Shown one piece after another: positions 1 through 7,984 of a DNA stretch of 40,268 bases; the first letter of the stretch is position 1, and the number at the start of each line of letters is the position of its first letter. The stretch is from Paucidesulfovibrio gracilis DSM 16080. Lineage in GTDB: Bacteria; Desulfobacterota; Desulfovibrionia; Desulfovibrionales; Desulfovibrionaceae. The notes below the pieces were generated by a model. That model saw only the letters and a list, made by a program, of their open reading frames with translations, was not told the origin of the DNA and did no database searches. Location of the stretch: assembly GCF_900167125.1 (NCBI RefSeq), contig NZ_FUYC01000019.1, positions 1 to 40,268 on the forward strand, written 5' to 3'. The position numbers and the translations under genes are program-made.

Positions 1-53
1 AACCCCATTCTTCGGACTTTCAGAGATCAGGCCGCCGAACCAATTTGTTCGTG

Positions 54-466
54 GCGGCGAAGTGTGCTTCTAGGCGATCCGCCAAGTGGAGTCAAGTGCT
101 TTTTTCACTTTTTTTTCGAAGCGATCCGCCCCGAGACTCCGAAACACGTTCCGCTTGCGGCGGAGGAGCTTTCTAGGCTTTTGCCTTTTCGGAGTCAAGT
201 GCTTTTTGCAACTTTTTTTCAGGGCGTTTGCCCCGAGACTCCAATCCGCTCCCCGCTCATGCGGCGGAGGAGCTTTCTAGGCTTTTGCCTTTTCGGAGTC
301 AAGCGTTAATTTGCTTTTTTATGCGGAGCATATTGCCCCGGACGCCGAATCGCTCCCCGCCTTGTCGCGGAGGTGGATGTTTAGGCTTTCGCCCGAGTGG
401 AGTCAAGCACTTTTTTGCTTTTTTTCAAGGCGCTTGCCTTGCGACTCCGTTCACCTCCGCCGTCAG
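54..466 (+). repeat. four tandem ~104-bp structured repeat units
   Basis: Four head-to-tail imperfect copies (about 54-156, 157-259, 260-363, 364-466). The anchor GGAGTC recurs at 88, 191, 295 and 399, a period of 103-104. In each unit GGAGTC can pair with a downstream GACTCC (135, 237, 443; one mismatch at 341). Each unit also carries a GGC-loop-GCC hairpin before GGAGTC (73-83, 175-186, 279-290, 384-393), an AAGNN-T-rich-NNCTT hairpin followed by a T-run (94-110, 197-214, 301-316, 405-420), and another short hairpin (121-129, 222-233, 320-332, 427-440). In units 2-4 an outer stem closes the unit, perfect over nine pairs in unit 4 (367-375 with 452-460). Stem sequences change on both sides between units while pairing is kept, so selection on structure is likely. 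The T-runs favour the + strand. Short ORFs here are not credible genes. I infer an RNA or terminator-like or dispersed repeat element; function unknown. Confidence 0.8.
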
Positions 467-629
467 CGGCGAAGGGGGTATCTATGCAAATACGCACCTG
501 CGGTCAACCCCCCTTTGAACCACAAAACACTGTTCAAAATCTAACCACCTGTTAAAATAAGATAATTTTTTTATCTTTTCTCAACCCCTTTTGAGCCTTA
601 GACTCTATCCTTTGCCCATGCTCTTAGGC
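467..629. other. AT-rich intergenic stretch, no gene
   Basis: This stretch lies between the repeat array and the stop codon of the cPGS-like gene. It contains an AT-rich palindrome at 559-577 (AAGATAA, five T, TTATCTT). It also contains TTGAGCCT (591-598), which can pair with AGGCTCAA (626-633); the second arm covers the TGA stop of the leftward gene. No U-run follows that stem on either strand, so I do not call it an intrinsic terminator. I see no coding sequence. Confidence 0.5.
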
Positions 630-1946
630 TCAACCATTCAAGCGCCGTGTCAGACATGCCTCTAACCCATCTTCACTATTATCTTTATACGCGTACTCAA
701 CTCGAACCAAGGGTTTATCTACCTTTAGTATGCGCGTCAGGTCGATGGGAGTTGCGGACACAACGACATCGCAATCCGTTGCATTGATGGTCGCTTCCAA
801 GTCTCTGATTTGCTCCTTGGAATAGCCCATAGCCGGCAATATGGAGCCTATTTCGGGATACTTTTCAAACGTATCAAGTAATGTCCCTTGCAGGTAGGGC
901 CGTGGATCCACAATCTGCGCGACGTCATGACGCTGCGCCGCGACCACTCCGGCACCGAAGCGCATTTCTCCATGCGTAAGGGTTGGACCATCTTCCACGA
1001 CCAGAACCCGCGCCCCCCGCAACAGGTCTGGAGCGTCCACGATCAACTCGGACTCCGCCAGGATGATTTCCGCTACCGGGTTGCACTTCCGGATGGTTCG
1101 GCGCAACTGCTCAACATCTTCTGCATCGGCGCTGTCCACTTTATTGATGACCGCGATGTCACACATGCGCATATTCGTTTCACCCGGGTGGTAGGTTAAT
1201 TCATGGCCCACGCGGTGCGGATCAAAGACCACGATATTCACATCGGGGCGATAGAACGGGGTGTCATTGTTCCCGCCGTCCCAGACCACCACATCGGCCT
1301 CCTGCTCGGCACGCCGGAGGATTTTCTCGTAGTCCACGCCGGAATAAATGATGCCGCCCATGCGGATCACGGGTTCGTACTCTTCCCGCTCCTCAATGGT
1401 GCACTCGTGCCGATCCAGATCCGCATAGTCCGCAAAACGCTGGACTTCCTGTTTCAGCAGATCTCCGTACGGCATAGGGTGGCGGACAGCCACCACTCGC
1501 CGCCCCAGGGACTGCACAATCCGCATGACCTCCCGACTGGTTTGGGATTTACCGCATCCCGTGCGCACAGCACATACGGAAATCACGGGTTTAGAGGATT
1601 CCAGCATGGTATACGGCGCGCCAATGATCATAAAATCGGCACCGCACGCCGTGGCGATGGACGCTTTATGCATTACCTCCACATGCGGGATGTCGGAATA
1701 GGAAAAAACTACAAGATCTACCTGATACTTGCGAATCAGTTCTTCCAGCTGGTCGTCCGAAACAATGGGAATGCCGTCGGGATAGGCTGCTCCAGCCAGT
1801 ACGCCCGGATATTTTCGCCCATCGATATTGGGAATCTGCGTGGCTGTGAAGCAAACGACCCTGTACCGCTCGTTATTGCGGAAGTAGACGTTAAAATTAT
1901 GAAAATCCCTACCGGCGGCTCCCATGATGATGACGTTTTCGACCAT
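630..1946 (-). CDS. cyclic 2,3-diphosphoglycerate synthetase-like P-loop GTPase
   Basis: The 438-residue protein resembles the family named after archaeal cyclic 2,3-diphosphoglycerate synthetase, which has many bacterial members of unknown role. The N-terminal ~110 residues look like a Rossmann-type domain (VIIMGAAGRDFHNFN near residue 6). A P-loop (TGCGKS, about 129-134) and an NKVDS motif typical of GTP specificity (about residue 280) follow. The ATG at 1946 is chosen because GGAGGA precedes it by seven bases; an ORF extension to 1973 lacks such a site. It lies 60 bp downstream of the ornithine aminotransferase gene on the same strand, so the two are probably co-transcribed. Family assignment is firm. 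The actual substrate is not: cyclic diphosphoglycerate is an archaeal osmolyte, and nothing else here suggests its synthesis, so the name should not be read as a reaction. Confidence 0.85.
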   Translation of the reverse strand: MVENVIIMGAAGRDFHNFNVYFRNNERYRVVCFTATQIPNIDGRKYPGVLAGAAYPDGIPIVSDDQLEELIRKYQVDLVVFSYSDIPHVEVMHKASIATACGADFMIIGAPYTMLESSKPVISVCAVRTGCGKSQTSREVMRIVQSLGRRVVAVRHPMPYGDLLKQEVQRFADYADLDRHECTIEEREEYEPVIRMGGIIYSGVDYEKILRRAEQEADVVVWDGGNNDTPFYRPDVNIVVFDPHRVGHELTYHPGETNMRMCDIAVINKVDSADAEDVEQLRRTIRKCNPVAEIILAESELIVDAPDLLRGARVLVVEDGPTLTHGEMRFGAGVVAAQRHDVAQIVDPRPYLQGTLLDTFEKYPEIGSILPAMGYSKEQIRDLEATINATDCDVVVSATPIDLTRILKVDKPLVRVEYAYKDNSEDGLEACLTRRLNG

Positions 1947-2006
1947 ATTCGATTCCTCCATCAATTCATTCAACAGCGTATTTCAACAGCTGCGCCCCAT
2001 ACGCAC

Positions 2007-3206
2007 TCAGGCACTCAAAACGGACGAGATACGTTCCAAAGCCCAATCGACCTGCTCAGCCGTAATCACGAGCGGCGGAGCGAACCGAATCGTATTTTCA
2101 TGTGTTTCCTTGCACAGCAACCCCGCTTCCTTAAGCCGTTCACAATATGGCCTTGCCCCGCCAGCCGAAGGATCAAGCTCCACGGCCAGCAGCAACCCGC
2201 GCCCCCGGACGTCGCGCACGGCAGGATTTGCAATGGCCCGAAGCCCTTTCATGAACCGCTGTCCCATCAATTCCGCATTGGCAATAAGCCCCTCCTCCAC
2301 CAACACGTTCAGCGCGGCACGGGCCACGGCGCAGGCCAACGGGTTCCCTCCGAAGGTGGAACCATGCTCCCCGGGCCGGAGGATGCCCAACACCTCGGTA
2401 TTGGATAGCACGGCAGAAACCGGATACAGTCCTCCTGAAAGCGCCTTGCCGATCAACGTAATGTCCGCCTCGATCCCTTCGTGCTCCTCCGCAAGCAATT
2501 TCCCGGTCCGCCCGAGTCCTGTTTGGATTTCGTCCAGAATCAACTGGATACCGTGCGTGTCGCACAGTTCACGAACCCGGCGCAGATATCCTTCCGGCGG
2601 GATGATCACCCCGGCCTCTCCCTGGATCGGCTCCACCAACAACGCTACGGTGTGAGGAGTGATGGCTTGTTCAAAAGCCTGTGCGTCCCCGAACGGAATG
2701 ACCCGGAATCCGGGAGTGAATGGGCCGAACCCGGCACGCGCACCAGAATCCGTACTAAAACTTACGATGGAGATGGTGCGCCCATGAAAATTATTCGCAC
2801 AAACAATTATCTCGGCTTGATTTTCTGGAACGCCCTTTTCCATGTAGCCCCACTTACGCACGGCTTTGATGGCCGTTTCCACGGCTTCGGCTCCAGAATT
2901 CATGGGCAGGACTTTGTGAGAGTTGGTCAATCGGCAGAGTTCTTCATATAAAAGCCCGAGCTGATCATTGCGAAAGGCGCGGGATGTTAACGGCAACCGC
3001 TCCGCCTGCTCCTGCAACGCCGCCACGATACGCGGATGACAATGGCCCTGGTTCACGGCGGAATACGCGGAAAGGCAATCCATGTAGCGATTGTCTTCCA
3101 CATCCCAGACCCAGACGCCCTCCCCTTTGCTGAGAACCACGTCCAACGGTTTGTAGTTCTGCGCACCGTACCGGTTCTCCAGATCAATGTAATCCTGCGG
3201 CTTCAT
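2007..3206 (-). CDS. rocD: ornithine--oxo-acid aminotransferase (class III PLP enzyme)
   Basis: The 399-residue class III aminotransferase would transfer the delta-amino group of ornithine to 2-oxoglutarate, giving glutamate semialdehyde/pyrroline-5-carboxylate. Diagnostic features are the [12 protein letters not shown] phosphate-binding loop (103-114), NNFHGRT (138-143), the PLP-ring aspartate in [13 protein letters not shown] (D225) and the Schiff-base lysine in IGKALSGG (K254). Length matches RocD/OAT, and the N-terminal [10 protein letters not shown] pattern is typical of OAT rather than acetylornithine aminotransferase, though specificity is inferred. The ATG at 3206 follows AAGGAG at a six-base spacing. 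It is the first gene of a probable two-gene leftward unit with the GTPase and is divergent from an AraC/GyrI-type regulator that might control it. Confidence 0.9.
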   Translation of the reverse strand: MKPQDYIDLENRYGAQNYKPLDVVLSKGEGVWVWDVEDNRYMDCLSAYSAVNQGHCHPRIVAALQEQAERLPLTSRAFRNDQLGLLYEELCRLTNSHKVLPMNSGAEAVETAIKAVRKWGYMEKGVPENQAEIIVCANNFHGRTISIVSFSTDSGARAGFGPFTPGFRVIPFGDAQAFEQAITPHTVALLVEPIQGEAGVIIPPEGYLRRVRELCDTHGIQLILDEIQTGLGRTGKLLAEEHEGIEADITLIGKALSGGLYPVSAVLSNTEVLGILRPGEHGSTFGGNPLACAVARAALNVLVEEGLIANAELMGQRFMKGLRAIANPAVRDVRGRGLLLAVELDPSAGGARPYCERLKEAGLLCKETHENTIRFAPPLVITAEQVDWALERISSVLSA

Positions 3207-3512
3207 GCAAACTCCTTCGGGATCTCAACGGAACTTTTCAATAAACCATTCACTATTACCATAGTGTAGCTGTTTGCTCTCCCCTTGTCCCGATGTCAAC
3301 CCGACCACACATTCCATACCACAATCCGTTCCATCTCCGACCGGAAAACAACCTTCGCCCCACGGCAAAGGGGTTGTGAGAGCGCAAATTGCGAAATACG
3401 GTCAGGTAAAGATGAATAGATTCCTCTACACGGTATGAACATACTAGGACAACAGACAAAGACGCCCCCTTCAGACATGGGTGCAGGACACAATACCCAA
3501 AACGGAACACGC
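3207..3512. promoter_or_regulatory. divergent intergenic region rocD / araC-type gene
   Basis: About 300 bp separate the two divergent starts, so promoters for both directions should lie here. The clearest local symmetry is CGCAA-A-TTGCG at 3383-3393, a possible small operator. I could not assign -35/-10 boxes with confidence. If the regulator actually starts at 3435, the gap shrinks accordingly. Confidence 0.3.
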
Positions 3513-4418
3513 ATGCGGCATTCAACGAAAACGAATTATCAAGAACGCATTCTCAAAGTTCTTCAACACATTCAGGAAAATCTGGATCAGGATTTGGATG
3601 TCCGCGAGCTGGCGAATATCGCCTGCTTTTCACAAGCTCATTTCCATCGTTTTTTCAAAGGTATGCTGGGAGAATCTCTGGGAGAACACATACGCAGGCT
3701 CCGACTGGAACGGGCCGCTCTGCGGCTGCTTGTTACGGATCAAAACGTCACGAACATCGCATTGGATGCAGGATATGAAACCCCGGAAGCATTTTGTCGA
3801 GTCTTTCGGCGCATGTTTGGTTCGCCCCCGACTGCTTACCGAAGTCGAATGCGCAACACGCTGTATCCAAAGATGCAATCAGGAGTTCATTACCTTTCTG
3901 GGGAGCAGCGTCGGACCCTCTTTGTAACACCACCCAAACCATCCACGGAGGTCGCCATGGAAATTGAAATCAAGGAAATCAGCCCGATTCGTGTGGCGTA
4001 CATGCGTCACGTCGGCCCGTACACGGAAGTGGATTCCGTTTGGAACCAACTTTGCGCATGGGCGGGAAGCAATGGCATCATCGGCCCGGAAACCCGGTTC
4101 TACGGAGTCTGCCACGACGATCCGCAAATAACCCCTCCAGACAAAATCCGATACGATGCCTGCATGAATGTCCCGCCGAGCGTCATGCCCAATGGTGCGG
4201 TCGGGATTCAGGAGGTCTTCGGCGGCAAATGGGGAATGTACCGCCACCTGGGACCGTTTGAGAATTTGGAGGACTCCTACATCCGGATCATGGGAGAATG
4301 GCTGCCCTCTTCCGGCTGTGAACTGCGCGATGGCCCGTCAGTGGAAATCTACCTCACCGATCCCAAACACACGCCGGCCGAACAACTCGTAACCGAAGTA
4401 TATTTCCCGTTGGTATAA
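3513..4418 (+). CDS. AraC-family regulator with GyrI-like effector domain
   Basis: This transcription factor of ~301 residues has an N-terminal AraC double helix-turn-helix (about residues 10-110; DVRELANIACFSQAHFHRFF, then NVTNIALDAGYETPEAFCRVFRRMFG). A C-terminal GyrI/SOUL-like small-molecule-binding domain follows (from about 145, IEIKEISPIRVAYMRHVGPY to the end). This N-to-C order is typical of Rob/BmrR-like multidrug or metabolite sensors. The start is uncertain: ATGs at 3435 and 3477 are in frame but have no good ribosome-binding site. The ATG at 3513 is preferred because family members usually begin shortly before the first HTH helix. It is divergent from rocD and ends before a clear terminator at 4450. 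The ligand cannot be read from sequence; regulation of the rocD-GTPase pair is only a guess from position. Confidence 0.85.
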   Translation: MRHSTKTNYQERILKVLQHIQENLDQDLDVRELANIACFSQAHFHRFFKGMLGESLGEHIRRLRLERAALRLLVTDQNVTNIALDAGYETPEAFCRVFRRMFGSPPTAYRSRMRNTLYPKMQSGVHYLSGEQRRTLFVTPPKPSTEVAMEIEIKEISPIRVAYMRHVGPYTEVDSVWNQLCAWAGSNGIIGPETRFYGVCHDDPQITPPDKIRYDACMNVPPSVMPNGAVGIQEVFGGKWGMYRHLGPFENLEDSYIRIMGEWLPSSGCELRDGPSVEIYLTDPKHTPAEQLVTEVYFPLV

Positions 4419-4449
4419 GCCGCCAACCAACTTGAATTTCTTAAAATGC

Positions 4450-4480
4450 AACGGTTCCTGATGCCAGGGACCGTTTTTTT
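4450..4480 (+). terminator. intrinsic terminator after AraC-type gene
   Basis: The arms AACGGTTCCTG and CAGGGACCGTT (one G-U pair) flank a short loop and are followed by seven T on the + strand. The hairpin sits 31 bp after the regulator stop, separating it from the next gene. Confidence 0.8.
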
Positions 4481-4508
4481 CTTGCCGAAGCTCCAATTCT
4501 GAATCAAA

Positions 4509-5012
4509 ATGAAGCAAATGAAAAAAGTCTCCCCCACGGAAGAACAGAATCGGCAAACGATTACAGAAGCCCGGGGCTTGCTGCAAAGACAAGACATGGG
4601 CGTTCTGGCTACGTATAATCCGGCTCAAGGACCGCACACCTCGCTCATGGCCTATGTCCACCACCCGGAACAAGATACGATCTGGTTACTAAGCCCCGGT
4701 CAAGGTAAAAAAATTGATAACCTGCGACAATCACCAAAAGCCAGTCTGCTCGTGGACTCCCGTGAACAGGAGCATCAGCGCTCACAAATCCAGGCTCTGA
4801 CTGTCAACGGTACGGTTTTGCTTCATGCTTGCCCCGCGGACAGACGAGACATTCTCCGGATATTTTCACAACAACATCAACACCTTGGAAGTTTGCTCCA
4901 GCAAGAGGGGCTTATGTTGCTGGAGCTGCAAGTCCAGTCCTACTTGCTTCTTCGCGGAGCAAACCATGCCTCATTTGTGCGCTTGCCCACGCTCCATGCC
5001 GATCAAACGTAA
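4509..5012 (+). CDS. pyridoxamine 5'-phosphate oxidase-like FMN-binding protein
   Basis: The 167-residue split-barrel protein belongs to the pyridoxamine-phosphate-oxidase-like superfamily. The beta-rich core is visible from MGVLATYNPAQGPHTSLMAY (about 31-50) through KIDNLRQSPKASLLVDSR (about 69-86) to VNGTVLL (about 99). Small single-domain members bind FMN or F420 and act as general flavin reductases or haem-related proteins. The sequence does not show the residues of true PdxH, so a vitamin B6 role is unlikely. Two ATG codons four residues apart (4509, 4518) could start it; no strong SD is visible. It is a single-gene unit between the terminator at 4450 and the bidirectional hairpin at 5043. 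Confidence 0.75.
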   Translation: MKQMKKVSPTEEQNRQTITEARGLLQRQDMGVLATYNPAQGPHTSLMAYVHHPEQDTIWLLSPGQGKKIDNLRQSPKASLLVDSREQEHQRSQIQALTVNGTVLLHACPADRRDILRIFSQQHQHLGSLLQQEGLMLLELQVQSYLLLRGANHASFVRLPTLHADQT

Positions 5013-5042
5013 CCGCCCTGCCCGCTTTGGATTGAAATATGA

Positions 5043-5077
5043 AAAGCCCCCGACCGCTCAACGCGACAGGGGGCTTT
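5043..5077. terminator. shared terminator between convergent genes
   Basis: A perfect 9-bp stem, AAAGCCCCC (5043-5051) with GGGGGCTTT (5069-5077), lies between the converging ends of the PNPOx-like gene and asnS. Short T and A runs on the flanks suggest use in both directions. Confidence 0.65.
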
Positions 5078-5119
5078 CATTATGACCGGTCTCACCACAA
5101 GCCCGATCGACTCAGCAGA

Positions 5120-6484
5120 TTAAAACTCCAGATGACGGGGCGTTCTCGGGAAAGCGATCACGTCGCGGATGTTGGTCACTCCGGTGATCAGCATGAGCAG
5201 GCGCTCGAATCCCATTCCGAACCCGGCGTGGGGAACAGAACCGAACCGGCGCGTATCCAGGTACCACCAGTATTCTTCCTCGGACAATTCCATTTCCGCC
5301 ATCCGCTCCTGCAGCACGTCCAACCGTTCCTCGCGCTGTGATCCGCCGATCAGTTCACCAATGCGGGGTACAAGCACGTCCATGGCCGCAACGGTTTCAT
5401 TGTCGTCATTGCAACGCATGTAAAACGGTTTGATGGACTTGGGATAATCATAAACCACCACCGGCCGCTTGAACTTTTCCTCGGACAAAAAACGTTCATG
5501 CTCGGTTTGCAGATCCGTACCGAATTCCACAGGATATTCAAATTTTTTCTTGGTCTTGCGCAAAATATCCACGGCCTCGCGATACGGCAAACGGACAAAT
5601 TCATTTTGCATGATATTGTCCAGCGTGGGCATAAGCTGCTTGTCCACAAACTTGGCGAACAGCTCCACATCGTCGGCGCAGGCATCAAGAACTTTGCCGA
5701 TCACACTTTTGGTCATGGACTCGGCCAATTCAATGTTATCCTCAAGATCGGCAAAGGCCATCTCAGGCTCAATCATCCAAAATTCCGCCACATGACGGGG
5801 AGTATTGGAGTTTTCCGCCCGGAACGTCGGCCCAAACGTATACACGTCGCCAAGAGCCAGAGCCATCAACTCTGCCTCAAGCTGGCCGGAAACCGTCAAC
5901 GCGGTCCGCTTGCCGAAAAAATCCTCCTCAATGTTCCGTTCCCCCGGTTCCAGAGTGGTCACCCGGAACATCTCTCCGGCTCCTTCGCAATCCGAGCCAG
6001 TCAAAATAGGAGTATGCACATAGCGGAACCCACGCTCATGGAAAAAGGAGTGGACGGCCTGCGCCGCTTCGGAACGAATGCGGAATATGGCGCCATATTT
6101 ATTGGTGCGGGGACGCAGATGCGCAATGCCCCGAAGGAATTCATCAGAATGCCGCTTTTTTTGCAGTGGAAAAGTTTCCGCATCCGCCGCCCCGAGGAGA
6201 CGGATAGTGGAGGCCCGAACCTCCCACTTTTGCCCCTTGCCCGGACTTTCCACCATGGTTCCGTCGATACGGACCGAGGCTCCGGTCGTGATCTTGTCCA
6301 GCTCCGCAACAATCTCAGGCGTGTGGTCGATGACCACCTGAACGTTTTTCAGGCAGGAGCCGTCATTGATTTCAAGGAAAGAAAAACCTTTGGAGTCACG
6401 CTTGGTGCGGACCCAGCCTTTGACGACGATCTCGCCCAGCGCCGCGTCCGCCGCCAGGACATCATGGATTTTCACGCGTTTCAT
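5120..6484 (-). CDS. asnS: asparaginyl-tRNA synthetase
   Basis: The 454-residue class IIb aminoacyl-tRNA synthetase charges tRNA-Asn. An N-terminal OB-fold anticodon-binding domain (about 15-100, [19 protein letters not shown]) precedes the class II catalytic core. Motif 1 lies in [20 protein letters not shown], motif 2 in [21 protein letters not shown] (with the arginine that contacts ATP), and motif 3 in [13 protein letters not shown] near the C terminus. Length and the [11 protein letters not shown] signature fit AsnRS rather than AspRS. The ATG at 6484 ([10 protein letters not shown]) is chosen by family alignment; an extension to 6523 is in frame, and neither start has a strong SD. It is divergent from ftsY with 115 bp between starts. 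Confidence 0.95.
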   Translation of the reverse strand: MKRVKIHDVLAADAALGEIVVKGWVRTKRDSKGFSFLEINDGSCLKNVQVVIDHTPEIVAELDKITTGASVRIDGTMVESPGKGQKWEVRASTIRLLGAADAETFPLQKKRHSDEFLRGIAHLRPRTNKYGAIFRIRSEAAQAVHSFFHERGFRYVHTPILTGSDCEGAGEMFRVTTLEPGERNIEEDFFGKRTALTVSGQLEAELMALALGDVYTFGPTFRAENSNTPRHVAEFWMIEPEMAFADLEDNIELAESMTKSVIGKVLDACADDVELFAKFVDKQLMPTLDNIMQNEFVRLPYREAVDILRKTKKKFEYPVEFGTDLQTEHERFLSEEKFKRPVVVYDYPKSIKPFYMRCNDDNETVAAMDVLVPRIGELIGGSQREERLDVLQERMAEMELSEEEYWWYLDTRRFGSVPHAGFGMGFERLLMLITGVTNIRDVIAFPRTPRHLEF

Positions 6485-6599
6485 GGGCGGGTTTGTAGCC
6501 TTGCCGTGGACAAATGGCAACATTCTTGCGCGTCGGCCCGGCCTGGGCTACAACCTCCCCCACCAAAGACCGCACAACAGCCCGACCCAAGGAGCTTTC

Positions 6600-7916
6600 A
6601 TGGGATTTTTTACGAAACTCAAAAAACTTTGGCACGGCGACGAGCCGAAAACGGAGCAGGCTGCCGCACAACCGACGGCTGACGCGTCCCCGGACGCCCT
6701 GCACTCCGATACCGCCGATGCGCCCTGGCGCGAAGAACTGACCCTGGCTCTCCGCCAGGCCGAACCCCGGCTCTCGCAATGGCTCGAAGCCCTGTTGCGC
6801 GATGTTGAAGAGAAAGGTCAGGCTCTGGACGAACGCCTGCTCTTTCTCTTTGAGGCGCTGGGTGCCCCCATTGAAGAAGCCCGTGACTTCGTGGCCAAAT
6901 TCAACACCTGGCTTGTGGACATGGGCTATTCACAAGTGGATGAATTCCGGTCGGAACTGCAATTCCGCCTGGCCCTGGCTCTGGATCTGGAAGATGAAGA
7001 GGACGAGCGAGACCGCCTCTTCCTCAAATTATCCGAAGGGATTTCCAAAACAAAGGAACAAATTACCAAACGCATCGACTCCCTGGTTTCCAGCCATGGC
7101 GAAATGAACGACGCGTTTTGGGAAGAGCTGGAAGAAATTCTGATCATGGCCGATGTTGGTTTCGAGGCATCCCAGATGCTCATGGAGAACCTTAAAACCC
7201 GCGCCCGCAAACAGGGAACCAACGATCCGGAACAATTCCGCAGCCTGCTCAAAGCCGAACTGGAAGAAATATTCAAAGGCCCGCGACGCATCCAGGCCGT
7301 TAACCCGCCGGAAGTGCTGATGATGGTGGGTGTCAACGGCGTGGGTAAGACCACGACCATTGCCAAACTTGCCCACCGCGCCCAAATGCAGGGAAAGAAG
7401 GTGCTCATCGCAGCAGGCGATACCTTCCGAGCCGCCGCCATCGAACAGCTGGAAGTCTGGGCCAACCGCGTGGGTGCAGGCTTTTTTGCCAAAGCTCCCA
7501 ATACCGATCCCGCCGCCGTAGCCTATGAAGCCATGGACAAGGCGCTGGCCGAAGGATACGACCTGCTCCTTCTGGATACGGCCGGACGCCTGCATACCAA
7601 AGCCAACCTTATGGAAGAACTGAAAAAGATAAAGCGCGTCGTGGGCAAAAAGCATGAGGGCGCCCCACACCGAAGCGTACTGGTGGTGGACGCCACCACG
7701 GGCCAGAACGCCCTTTCCCAGACGAAACTCTTTCACGAAGCCGTGGGCGTTGATGAACTGATTCTCACCAAATTGGACGGAACGGCCAAAGGCGGCGTTG
7801 TCGTGGCTGTGGCCCTGCAATTCAACATGCCCATCACCTATGTGGGCCTCGGAGAAAAAATGGAAGACCTGCGCCCCTTTGAAGGAAGCGATTTCGCCAA
7901 GGCGCTGCTCTCCTAG
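6600..7916 (+). CDS. ftsY: signal recognition particle receptor FtsY
   Basis: The 438-residue SRP-family GTPase docks SRP-ribosome complexes at the membrane for co-translational insertion. An acidic, Gln/Ala-rich N-terminal 'A' region (about 1-90) precedes the helical N domain (about 120-220). The G domain follows, with GVNGVGKTTT (P-loop, about 244-253), DTFRAAA, DTAGRL and TKLDGTAKGG. The start is fixed by AAGGAG six bases before the ATG at 6600; upstream in-frame codons overlap asnS and are not coding. The acyl-CoA ligase gene follows after 68 bp on the same strand and may be co-transcribed. FtsY is an essential core gene with no anomaly seen. Confidence 0.97.
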   Translation: MGFFTKLKKLWHGDEPKTEQAAAQPTADASPDALHSDTADAPWREELTLALRQAEPRLSQWLEALLRDVEEKGQALDERLLFLFEALGAPIEEARDFVAKFNTWLVDMGYSQVDEFRSELQFRLALALDLEDEEDERDRLFLKLSEGISKTKEQITKRIDSLVSSHGEMNDAFWEELEEILIMADVGFEASQMLMENLKTRARKQGTNDPEQFRSLLKAELEEIFKGPRRIQAVNPPEVLMMVGVNGVGKTTTIAKLAHRAQMQGKKVLIAAGDTFRAAAIEQLEVWANRVGAGFFAKAPNTDPAAVAYEAMDKALAEGYDLLLLDTAGRLHTKANLMEELKKIKRVVGKKHEGAPHRSVLVVDATTGQNALSQTKLFHEAVGVDELILTKLDGTAKGGVVVAVALQFNMPITYVGLGEKMEDLRPFEGSDFAKALLS

Positions 7917-7984
7917 CGGGACCAGGATTCCATCAGCTGTCGGGCACCCCCGGCCACCGTCGGAACCATCCAAAGGATCAGATT

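Noticed and set aside
54-466. CRISPR array
   Set aside because: Units are ~104 bp, contiguous and divergent, with no short identical repeats alternating with unique spacers and no cas genes.
64-544. Several short overlapping ORFs in the 5' repeat array
   Set aside because: They simply translate the structured repeats in different frames, lack ribosome-binding sites, and resemble no protein family.
591-633. Intrinsic terminator for the GTPase gene
   Set aside because: TTGAGCCT/AGGCTCAA pair well but span 27 bases of loop, include the stop codon, and are not followed by a U-run on the minus strand.
1203-2655. Long + strand ORFs opposite the GTPase and rocD
   Set aside because: They are antisense shadows of two convincing minus-strand genes with intact motifs, and their own translations show no domain logic.
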